64,000 nucleotides of DNA from Pseudomonas viridiflava (GTDB lineage Bacteria > Pseudomonadota > Gammaproteobacteria > Pseudomonadales > Pseudomonadaceae). Numbering within the stretch: position 1 is the stretch's first letter; each line of letters starts with the position of its first letter. A model generated the notes under the pieces. That model searched no databases. It was not told where the DNA came from and saw only the letters and a program-made list of their open reading frames with translations. The stretch covers positions 662,821 through 726,820 of the forward strand of contig NZ_UUON01000004.1 in the NCBI RefSeq assembly GCF_900590885.1, written 5' to 3'. Made by a program: the position numbers and the translations under genes. Below are positions 8,560-16,632 of this stretch, one piece after another.

Positions 8560-10251
8560 ATGTACCAACTATTCATCGAAGGGCTGCAACGCCTGGGCCG
8601 TGCACTGATGCTCCCCATCGCGATCTTGCCGATTGCCGGCCTGCTGCTGCGCCTGGGTGACACTGACCTGCTCAACATCGCGGTGATGCACGACGCGGGG
8701 CAAGCGATCTTCGCCAACCTCGCGCTGATCTTCGCCATCGGCATCGCCGTGGGTTTTGCCCGCGACAACAACGGCACGGCCGGGCTGGCCGGCGCCATTG
8801 GTTATCTGGTGATGGTCTCCACGCTCAAGGTGATGGACACCAGCATCAACATGGGCATGCTCGCCGGGATCGCCAGCGGCTTGATGGCCGGCGCGCTGTA
8901 TAACCGTTTCAAGGACATCAAGCTGCCGGAGTACCTGGCGTTCTTCGGCGGGCGGCGCTTTGTGCCAATTGTCACCGGGTTCTCGGCGGTGGCGCTGGGG
9001 GTGATCTTTGGCCTGATCTGGCCGCCGATCCAGCACGGCATCAACAGCTTCGGTGTATTGCTGATGGAAAGCGGCAGCTTCGGCGCGTTCGTGTTTGGCG
9101 TGTTCAACCGCCTGCTGATCGTCACTGGTTTGCACCACATCCTCAACAACATGGCGTGGTTCGTGTTCGGCAGCTTCACCGACCCGCTCACCGGCGCGGT
9201 GGTCACCGGCGACCTGACCCGCTACTTTGCCGGCGACCCCAAAGGTGGCCAGTTCATGACCGGCATGTTCCCGGTGATGCTGTTCGGCCTGCCTGCTGCG
9301 TGCCTGGCGATGTACCGCAATGCCCTGCCGGAGCGGCGCAAAGTCATGGGCGGGATTTTCCTGTCGATGGCGCTGACCTCGTTTCTGACCGGGGTGACCG
9401 AGCCGATTGAATTCGCCTTCATGTTCCTCGCGCCGTTCCTGTACCTGCTCCATGCGCTGCTCACCGGCCTGTCGATGGCGGTGACCAATATGCTCAATAT
9501 CCACCTCGGGTTTACCTTCTCCGGCGGGTTTATCGACATGGTGCTGGGCTGGGGCAAATCCACCAATGGCTGGTTGGTGTTCCCGGTAGGCCTGGCGTAC
9601 GCGGCGATTTATTACAGCGTGTTCAACTACTGCATCCGTCGCTTCAATCTGAAGACGCCGGGGCGTGAAGATATCCAGGTGGCGCAGGCTGAGGTGATGA
9701 GTGAAAACCAGCGCGCTACGGCCTACATCCGAGCCTTGGGCGGCGCGGCCAATTTGCTCAGTGTGGGCGCCTGCACCACCCGCCTGCGCCTGGACATGGT
9801 GGACCGCAACAAAGCCGTGGATGCCGAGCTCAAAGCACTCGGTGCGATGGCCGTGGTGCGGCCGGGCAATGGTGGCAGCTTGCAGGTGGTGGTCGGGCCG
9901 TTGGCGGACAGCATTGCCGACGAGATTCGCCTGGCGATGCCGTCGTTTGTGGCCACGGCGCCTGTGGATAAACCGGTTGCGGTGAATCTGCAGGATGCCG
10001 AGCAGTGGCTGAGCGCCCTGGGTGGCCGAGGGAATGTGCGCCAGTTGCAAGCCGTGGCCATGACCCGATTGCGCGTGGAACTGGGCGATGACTCAGTGTT
10101 GTCCGAAGCAGATCTGAAGGCGCTGGGTTGCCAGGGTGTGAGCCAGCTCGACAGTGGTGTGTGGCACCTGTTGATCGGTGACAAGGCCTCGGGGTTGGGT
10201 GAGGCGCTGGAGCGGTTGGTCGGTGGGCGTGAGGTCGGTGCCAGGGTCTAA
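8560..10251 (+). CDS. nagE: PTS N-acetylglucosamine transporter EIICB
   Basis: This 563-residue inner-membrane permease imports and phosphorylates GlcNAc. The EIIC domain occupies about residues 1-365 with many membrane helices. The EIIB domain follows with its phosphocysteine C405 (GACTTRLRLD). A second EIIB-like domain (about 475-560) ends the protein but has AMTRLRVE, so the cysteine position is A500 and it cannot carry phosphate. There is no EIIA domain; that function sits in the upstream fusion protein. The AAAAAGGAGA ribosome site before ATG 8560 is strong. It is the last gene of the nag operon. Confidence 0.93.
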   Translation: MYQLFIEGLQRLGRALMLPIAILPIAGLLLRLGDTDLLNIAVMHDAGQAIFANLALIFAIGIAVGFARDNNGTAGLAGAIGYLVMVSTLKVMDTSINMGMLAGIASGLMAGALYNRFKDIKLPEYLAFFGGRRFVPIVTGFSAVALGVIFGLIWPPIQHGINSFGVLLMESGSFGAFVFGVFNRLLIVTGLHHILNNMAWFVFGSFTDPLTGAVVTGDLTRYFAGDPKGGQFMTGMFPVMLFGLPAACLAMYRNALPERRKVMGGIFLSMALTSFLTGVTEPIEFAFMFLAPFLYLLHALLTGLSMAVTNMLNIHLGFTFSGGFIDMVLGWGKSTNGWLVFPVGLAYAAIYYSVFNYCIRRFNLKTPGREDIQVAQAEVMSENQRATAYIRALGGAANLLSVGACTTRLRLDMVDRNKAVDAELKALGAMAVVRPGNGGSLQVVVGPLADSIADEIRLAMPSFVATAPVDKPVAVNLQDAEQWLSALGGRGNVRQLQAVAMTRLRVELGDDSVLSEADLKALGCQGVSQLDSGVWHLLIGDKASGLGEALERLVGGREVGARV

Positions 10252-10274
10252 CCACTGGGTGACTGACAGGGCCC

Positions 10275-10368
10275 CATCGGGGGCAAGCCCCCTCCCACAT
10301 TTTGAACTGTGAATACCTTCAAGTGTGGGAGGGGCGGTGCGACGATTCGACTTGCGCCCGATGAGGCC
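10275..10368. repeat. REPIN with one long-loop REP variant
   Basis: The left arm (10275-10299) is a standard REP. The right arm (10324-10368) begins TGTGGGAGGGG, then holds an extra CGGTGCGACGATTCGACTTG segment before GCCCGATGAGGCC, so its loop is longer than in the standard element. It lies between nagE and the toxin-like gene; the rest of that 250-bp gap shows no recognisable feature apart from a GGAG ribosome site at 10492. Confidence 0.85.
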
Positions 10369-10504
10369 TTAACTGGCGCCAGTTGAATCAAGGCCATGAG
10401 CCTTGTCAGACATTTCCCAACCCTTCAGCTATCTATCTACAGCCCGGCCCCGCCCCCCCTTCCCCATCCTGAGACCTCCAACCCTCAGCATGGAGAATGT
10501 GCCG

Positions 10505-13500
10505 ATGAGCACTTCCACCCAGTCATTCGACGCTATCAAAAGCTCGCTCCACCAGATCGGGCATCACCTGTTTGTGAGCCCGGCGCCGTTATTGCCCGAC
10601 CATCGCCCATCTGCCGAGCTGGCTTACCTTGAGCGCGTGAACAGCCTGCTCAAAACCCATTACCGAACGGTGCTTGGCAAGAGCCGCCAGCTGTATCAGG
10701 CGTTGCCAGGCAGTGACTTGCGCAGCGCGCAAGGGCAAGCGTTGGTTGCCACACTCAAGAGCAGCCTCAACACCAGCCTGTTGGATATGGACCTGCGCGA
10801 ACAGATCAACGGTTCCTCGCGCAAGTCGTTCATGATCTACGAGGCGGGGCTCACGGCCCTGGAGCACGAGGCCAGGCTCGGGGTTCAGGATCACCTGTTG
10901 CAATCGCAAGACAGTGAGATGCTCGCGCAGGTTGGGCTGGCGCCCGCGTTGCGCCCTGGGTTGTATGCCTTGAGGTTCGACTATCAGGACGTAACCGTCG
11001 AACTGGCCGGCGCGTTTGTCGCCACGCAAAAAAATAGCCCGGTGGTCACGGCGCTGACGTCCACAGAGGCGGTCGGCCGCGTGCTGCTGTTCACGCCGGT
11101 GCGGGGAATCCAAGCCTTCGACTCACTGGACGAACTGAATAACCACCTGCTGCAGGTTATCGATCACCCCACCGGCCGCGACGAATTCATGAGCTTGTTA
11201 CCTCGGCGTTACCACACGTTGACGGCGGCGGGTATCTCGCCACTGGCGCTGGCCAGCATCAGTGAAAAGCCGCTGTTCGAGCACCTCTTTGACGTCCAGG
11301 TAGACAAACGCACGCAAGACATCCAATGGGCCCTGAGCTTCGCCGAGAACCCGCAGCAAGACTCGCTGCAGCTGAATAACGCCCTCGACCACGCCATCGC
11401 CAGCAGCCCGCCCGACTTCAGCACACGCCTTGAATTGCACGCCCAGGCCCTGCTCGAACGCCAACTGCGCCTGAGTGCGCCCGACTGGTATCGCAGCGCC
11501 GACGACGCCCAGCGAACCGAGCTGGCCGAACACCTGGGGCAGTACAACCAGGCGCGCCAGACCTTGCTTGACCTGCTCGGCCCGGTTGCCACGCCCCAGA
11601 CCCTGGCCGACCATCAATGGCGCGAGCGCTTGCGCGACGAGCTGGAGATCGACGACTTGCAGCCAGAGCACCTGCTGGTCACCACCCACCGCGTCATACC
11701 CAACCTGGGCGACTATCAACACCCGCGCAACCTGATCGATCTGGCCCTGCGCGGCCCGCACCTGGGTGACGAATTGCCGGGGTCGGACTTTGTGCGAAAG
11801 ACCACGCTGACCTACCACGGTACAGCGCTGCCGGATGCCTACCAGGACCTTACGCCCACATGGCTGGCCCAGCAGTTGACCACCCTGCAACCGCGAATCG
11901 ATTTTGCCCAGCTGCAAACCGAGCTGCATGGTCGCGTCGAGCTGAGGCTGGCCATCGAACAGATGCTGGATCGGCGCATCAACGTGCTGGCCTACACCGC
12001 CGTGCTGCAACAGCACCTCACCGACGATGACTACCAGTTGATCCAGCGCCTGCGCGCGGGCAGCGACCCGCAACTGAGCGCCGCCAGCGTGGGCCCGGGC
12101 GCGCTGTCCCTGCATGGCGCGCAACTGCTGGACCTGTGGGTGTTGCGCCAGGCCGACAGCCAGGGGGCGATCAAACGCGTGCTGCTGTGCACCCCGGAGG
12201 CGCCGCGCGCGCAGCAATTCATGGCCTTCGACAGCGAAGCGCAGTGCCAGGCCCATATCCTCGGTTGGGCGGTGGATAACGGCGTCGAGGCCGCCTCCGG
12301 CACGCTCACCGATTACCTGATCACCCGCCTGCCCATGCGGTTTCGCAGCGCCATGAAAAGCGTCCTCGCCGGCCTGGGCTTCAAGCCCCATGCAAAGGAA
12401 CACCAGGAGGTCACGTTCAACCCGGCGACGAGCTATCAGGCGTGCCTGCAATCGATGGCCGAGCATGCCCTGCGTACACGTGTGGATGACTATGAGTTCA
12501 GCACGCCGCTGTGGTTTCGCTCGGCCAGCACCGAACAGCGAAGAAAACTCGCAACGCTGAACGACAATGCCGACAACACCCTGCTGGCCTACAACGCCCA
12601 GGTATTTTCGGAAGCAAACCTCCCAAGCTTCGACAGCTACTTACATGACCATGCGCGATTGCGCTTGAACCAGCTGCTGCGCCGGCCACAGAACGATGTC
12701 GACCCGGACACCGTCTGGGCCTACTCGCCTCCTGCGCTGGTCGGTATCTGGACGCCCGCGCCCCTCACCTATACCCAGTTGTATCGCGACGGCTACGCCG
12801 ATGGCGTGGGCTTTCTCGATGAAAAATTTTCGCACTCGGCACGTTTCAGAGGCCCTCAAGGCGTCGACCTGTCGGCGCTCACACCGCAAAAAGTGGCACG
12901 CTCGCTCACCGGCGTATGGATAGGCCAGCGCTACATCGATGGCGTGAAGGCCAAACTGCTGGACAGCACGGATGCCTCTTACGACCTACGCCGCAGGACC
13001 GCATTGACCATCACCCAGTGGCAGCTTGAAAGCGCCGCGCTCGAGAGCCACCTGCAAGGCCATATCGCCGGGGTCGACCTGCAATGGCTCACCCTGTGCA
13101 TCGCCGGCATGGCCGACACCTCGGTGCAGACGCGCAAGCGTTACTCGATTCACCGCCTGATGATCGACGGCGACTGGGTGATCGGCACCTGGCTCTTCAC
13201 CCACGCCGACAACCCCGTGCTGCTCTACACGCCGCAGGCGCCCGACGGCATCAGCTTTCGCGAGGCGCGGCTGTTCAACTACCTGTTGAAAAAGCAGCCA
13301 GGCATGATCGACTACTTCACCGAACGGGTCGGCGTGCAATCGCGCACGCGGGTCCGCGCCTTTCTTGATGAAGCCAAGCGCAAACTCCCCGAACAGCTGG
13401 ACAAAACCACCCCCAGCCCAGCGCGCTACGACACCACGCGCGGCGTGACGCCCGTCACCGACCTGCGCCTGGCGCTGTACAACATGCAGCTGCAACGCAA

Positions 13501-16249
13501 GCTCGACGACGTGGCCGCCACCACCGTGAACCGCACGCAGATGATCACCGGCATCCTCTGGACCTGCGTGGAATGGGTGGCGGCAGTGGCCACCGCGCCG
13601 TTTCCGGTCCTGAGCCTGGCGACCGGCCTGCTGCTGGCGTTCAAGGACGCCATGCTGGCCTTGCATGCCTATAACCAAGGTGACACCTCGGCCGCCTTCG
13701 AGCACTTCCTCGGCTACCTGTTCAACAGTGCCGGCGCGTTGCTCACCGATTTGCGGCCCGTGCTGCGCTCGCTCAACCCCGTCGGCAAGCCATTGCGCCT
13801 GAGTGCTGCCGATGCCGGGCAACGCCGCGTACTGCAACTGATCAAACAACTGGAAGCCCCGCCGCCGGCGCCGTCCGGCATGCAGCCGGTGGTCTTCGAG
13901 GGCCAGCCGTTCTGGGCGCCCAAGACGCCGGATGCCATCGGCCGCTATTTACTGCATCGCCTTGACCCGGCCAGCGGCCACCTGATGTCCACCGCCCGCC
14001 TGGCCGAACCGAATGCCGAAGGCGTGTGGGTACGCAGTGGGCTGGCGGGCGGCGCGCCGAAGTACGAAAGCCTGCCGGAAACTCCCGGCCCCCATAAGGA
14101 CTATGGAATACCCGCGAAGTACTGGCGCGAGGTTGAATCGGTCCTCGACCCACAGTTGAAAAACAACCTGATCCTGCGTGCCGATGTGATGCAACTGCCT
14201 GCGCAAATGCAACTGGACAGTACCGTGCTGCACCTGAGGAAAGTACGCGGTGAATACCAACAACAAGTCGGGCGTCTAACCACAGATGCACAGGCGTTTT
14301 TCCAGGGGTTTGTGCCGTTGCCCGCGGTGGCGCAGGTACCGGCCATCGATGCCGGCGCCTCCTTTGCCCAACTGCTTGGCACCGAGGCGTTCAGTAGCAA
14401 CAAACACCTGGTCATCGGCGCCCTGCCCAGTTCCATTGCCGGCAAACAAGTGTTGATCGACAACCTCGACACCCTGGTTGAACAGGGCTTCAAGACTTTG
14501 TACCTGGAGTACGTACCGGGGGACGTGTTCCGGGCCAAACTGGAAAACCTCAACCGGGGGAAATCCTGGAAGCACCTCAAGCAGCACTTGGGCACGCTGG
14601 ACACCACCTTCGGCTTCGCGAAGGGCGCAGAGCACTCTTACCTCCAACTGGTGCGCAAGGCCAGGGAAAAGGGCCTGCAGGTCAAGGCGCTGGATGCCTG
14701 CACCTCGTATCACCTCGACAGCGCCTTGGTCCTGGGCGACACCCCGCCCACCACGCCACGGGACAACCGCCTGCGCAACTTCTACTCGCACAAAGTCATC
14801 GAGGCGGACATGGCCGACACCCCTCAGGAGCGCTGGGTGGCGCTGGTGGAGCCATCGCGCCTGCGCACCTTCAACCAGACGCCGGGTCTGGCAGACCTGC
14901 ACGAGTCCGTCGCATTGCGTATCGAGGATGTGAGTGTGGGCCAGCCCGCGAGCCTGCGCATTGACACGGCCGGTTCGATCGCCGGCGATGCCGAGGCCAA
15001 GGGTGACTACCTGATGAGCTTGCCCACCGCGTACAAGGCGCCCGAGCCTGACGTAGCAGCAACGCCAACTGCGCCCGCCATTAATCATTTCAACGACTTC
15101 GACATCGCCCCGGCCTTCAGGGACGATATCCTGAGCCTGGCAGATGAACCCCATGGGCTGGACGGTCGTTACCCGCCGCCGTCCATGACCCGCCGCAGGC
15201 CGGCGTTCGACGCATTCGTCGAAACGCGCGAACGCCTGAGCACCCAAGCCGAGCGCTTCTTCACCGACTATGCGCCACCTGCCCGCCCGCCCCTGCCGGA
15301 GGTCACGGCCGCCACCACGACGCAATCCTTTATCAAACAGGTCAGCGACAGCTCGCTATCAGGGCTGATCATCGGCGAAGGCCATAGTCACGAGGCCGGC
15401 AAGGCGCTCCTCAGGACGCAGATGAAGACCCTCAAGGACGCCGGCTTCAAGACCCTGTATGTCGAACATCTGCTCACCGACCTGCACCAGGCCGAACTGG
15501 ATCTGTTCCTGCACACCCGGCGCCTGCCCGACGGCCTCAAAACCTACCTAAGGCAACAGGATAGGGGGCATATGCCGCTGAACACTGGCCCTGACACCTA
15601 TACGCAAGTGGTCCAGGCGGCGAATAAATATGGCATCCGCATACGGGCCCTCGACTGTACCGCCAGCTACCACCTCAAGGAGTTATCGGACCCCGGTGCG
15701 TCGCGCAACTCGATGTTCAATTACTTCGCAGCCAAGGTCATCGAGGCCGACCAGGCCGCGCACGGCCCACACAAATGGGTCGCCTTCGTCGGCAGCGCCC
15801 ATACCAATAACAACCTTGGAGTACCTGGGCTGGCCGAAATGCTCGGAGCAGTCAGCCTGAATGTAAGGGACACTGCGCCAGCACTCGCCAGAGGCATTCA
15901 CCCAGGCTACTGGGAAAGTGACCTGGCCACGCTCACGTCACCTGCGCTGCGCAGTGACTTCCAGCTTGAAGTAGGCAAACCCGGTCGGCCGGCGCCGCGG
16001 CCCTTTGTGGCGGTTGAGCGCTCGAAACTGACCCGCGCCGGGCAGTACCTGATCGAGCGCCCGTCGGCTGCAGAAACCCGGCTGGTGCACCGTTCCAGTA
16101 CCGGTGAAATCGTGACCACGCCGATTCAAGTCGACGACAACGGGCTGTACTTCATTGACCGCTGGGGCAAGCGGGCGCAACGCTTCAAGGCGATGGCAAC
16201 GCTGTTCGGCATGCTCAGAGAAGACGTCAAGCTGGTCCCTGTCACCTAA
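10505..16249 (+). CDS. Large toxin-like protein with tandem Tiki/ChaN-like domains
   Basis: A 1,914-residue protein with no signal peptide, of the type annotated in pseudomonads as dermonecrotic or membrane-targeted effector toxins (DUF6543-like). The N-terminal 1,000 residues contain diverged repeats, each with an xLLxTP...F segment (about 194, 559 and 905) and, in two copies, a P/DWxRSAxxxQR segment (about 327 and 669). A hydrophobic stretch lies at about 1013-1045. Two domains resembling the Tiki/EreA/ChaN/PMT-C2 superfamily follow, at about 1295-1460 and 1615-1775. The second keeps GEGHSH (1624-1629), E1654 and H1766; the first has GALPSS (1305-1310), E1335 and R1452. ATG 10505 is chosen for its GGAG nine bases upstream; TTG 10403 and ATG 10490 are in frame. 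No secretion, chaperone or immunity gene is adjacent. Confidence 0.8.
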   Translation: MSTSTQSFDAIKSSLHQIGHHLFVSPAPLLPDHRPSAELAYLERVNSLLKTHYRTVLGKSRQLYQALPGSDLRSAQGQALVATLKSSLNTSLLDMDLREQINGSSRKSFMIYEAGLTALEHEARLGVQDHLLQSQDSEMLAQVGLAPALRPGLYALRFDYQDVTVELAGAFVATQKNSPVVTALTSTEAVGRVLLFTPVRGIQAFDSLDELNNHLLQVIDHPTGRDEFMSLLPRRYHTLTAAGISPLALASISEKPLFEHLFDVQVDKRTQDIQWALSFAENPQQDSLQLNNALDHAIASSPPDFSTRLELHAQALLERQLRLSAPDWYRSADDAQRTELAEHLGQYNQARQTLLDLLGPVATPQTLADHQWRERLRDELEIDDLQPEHLLVTTHRVIPNLGDYQHPRNLIDLALRGPHLGDELPGSDFVRKTTLTYHGTALPDAYQDLTPTWLAQQLTTLQPRIDFAQLQTELHGRVELRLAIEQMLDRRINVLAYTAVLQQHLTDDDYQLIQRLRAGSDPQLSAASVGPGALSLHGAQLLDLWVLRQADSQGAIKRVLLCTPEAPRAQQFMAFDSEAQCQAHILGWAVDNGVEAASGTLTDYLITRLPMRFRSAMKSVLAGLGFKPHAKEHQEVTFNPATSYQACLQSMAEHALRTRVDDYEFSTPLWFRSASTEQRRKLATLNDNADNTLLAYNAQVFSEANLPSFDSYLHDHARLRLNQLLRRPQNDVDPDTVWAYSPPALVGIWTPAPLTYTQLYRDGYADGVGFLDEKFSHSARFRGPQGVDLSALTPQKVARSLTGVWIGQRYIDGVKAKLLDSTDASYDLRRRTALTITQWQLESAALESHLQGHIAGVDLQWLTLCIAGMADTSVQTRKRYSIHRLMIDGDWVIGTWLFTHADNPVLLYTPQAPDGISFREARLFNYLLKKQPGMIDYFTERVGVQSRTRVRAFLDEAKRKLPEQLDKTTPSPARYDTTRGVTPVTDLRLALYNMQLQRKLDDVAATTVNRTQMITGILWTCVEWVAAVATAPFPVLSLATGLLLAFKDAMLALHAYNQGDTSAAFEHFLGYLFNSAGALLTDLRPVLRSLNPVGKPLRLSAADAGQRRVLQLIKQLEAPPPAPSGMQPVVFEGQPFWAPKTPDAIGRYLLHRLDPASGHLMSTARLAEPNAEGVWVRSGLAGGAPKYESLPETPGPHKDYGIPAKYWREVESVLDPQLKNNLILRADVMQLPAQMQLDSTVLHLRKVRGEYQQQVGRLTTDAQAFFQGFVPLPAVAQVPAIDAGASFAQLLGTEAFSSNKHLVIGALPSSIAGKQVLIDNLDTLVEQGFKTLYLEYVPGDVFRAKLENLNRGKSWKHLKQHLGTLDTTFGFAKGAEHSYLQLVRKAREKGLQVKALDACTSYHLDSALVLGDTPPTTPRDNRLRNFYSHKVIEADMADTPQERWVALVEPSRLRTFNQTPGLADLHESVALRIEDVSVGQPASLRIDTAGSIAGDAEAKGDYLMSLPTAYKAPEPDVAATPTAPAINHFNDFDIAPAFRDDILSLADEPHGLDGRYPPPSMTRRRPAFDAFVETRERLSTQAERFFTDYAPPARPPLPEVTAATTTQSFIKQVSDSSLSGLIIGEGHSHEAGKALLRTQMKTLKDAGFKTLYVEHLLTDLHQAELDLFLHTRRLPDGLKTYLRQQDRGHMPLNTGPDTYTQVVQAANKYGIRIRALDCTASYHLKELSDPGASRNSMFNYFAAKVIEADQAAHGPHKWVAFVGSAHTNNNLGVPGLAEMLGAVSLNVRDTAPALARGIHPGYWESDLATLTSPALRSDFQLEVGKPGRPAPRPFVAVERSKLTRAGQYLIERPSAAETRLVHRSSTGEIVTTPIQVDDNGLYFIDRWGKRAQRFKAMATLFGMLREDVKLVPVT

Positions 16250-16261
16250 ATCACGGGCAAC

Positions 16262-16304
16262 AAAAAACCCGCTGGCCATCGTGGCCCAGCGGGTTTGCTG
16301 TTTT
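16262..16304. terminator. Bidirectional terminator between toxin-like gene and NIF3-like gene
   Basis: The stem AACCCGCTGG / CCAGCGGGTT (16266-16295) is flanked by six A on the left and a broken T tract on the right. It best serves the minus-strand purL/NIF3 side (T run at 16262-16267 in that sense) and more weakly the toxin-like gene. Confidence 0.85.
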
Positions 16305-16316
16305 ACAGCCGGCGGA

Positions 16317-16628
16317 TCAGAAATCCGCCAACTGCCACACTTCATATGCCGGTGTCTCGTAGGGGTGGCTGAGCTTCAAGGCCGCTACAACCGCCTTGAC
16401 CAACTCGTCTGCCACCACCAACTCGACCTTCCATTCTTCAACCACTTCAACCTGGCCCACTTGCCCGATAAATGGCTGGCTGCCATCCAACGCACGGAAT
16501 TGGCCCTGGCCCAGCACTTGCCAGGCGCAGCTGTCGTAGTCGCCGATGCGCCCGCCGCCGGCTGCGAAGACGGCGGTTTTCACCGTCTCCACATGGCCAC
16601 CGGGCACAAAGAAGGCCAGCTTGTACAC
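16317..16628 (-). CDS. NIF3/YqfO-like small protein
   Basis: This 103-residue protein matches the CutA-like insertion domain of NIF3/YqfO proteins: MYKLAFFVPGGHVETVKTAV at the start, GxGRIGDYDSCAW in the middle and SHPYETPAYEVWQL near the end. Stand-alone versions of this domain are common in proteobacteria and often carry the name NGG1p-interacting factor; their function is unknown. The gene ends just before the shared terminator and starts 4 bp after purL, so it is probably transcribed from the purL promoter. Confidence 0.83.
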   Translation of the reverse strand: MYKLAFFVPGGHVETVKTAVFAAGGGRIGDYDSCAWQVLGQGQFRALDGSQPFIGQVGQVEVVEEWKVELVVADELVKAVVAALKLSHPYETPAYEVWQLADF

Positions 16629-16632
16629 CGCC

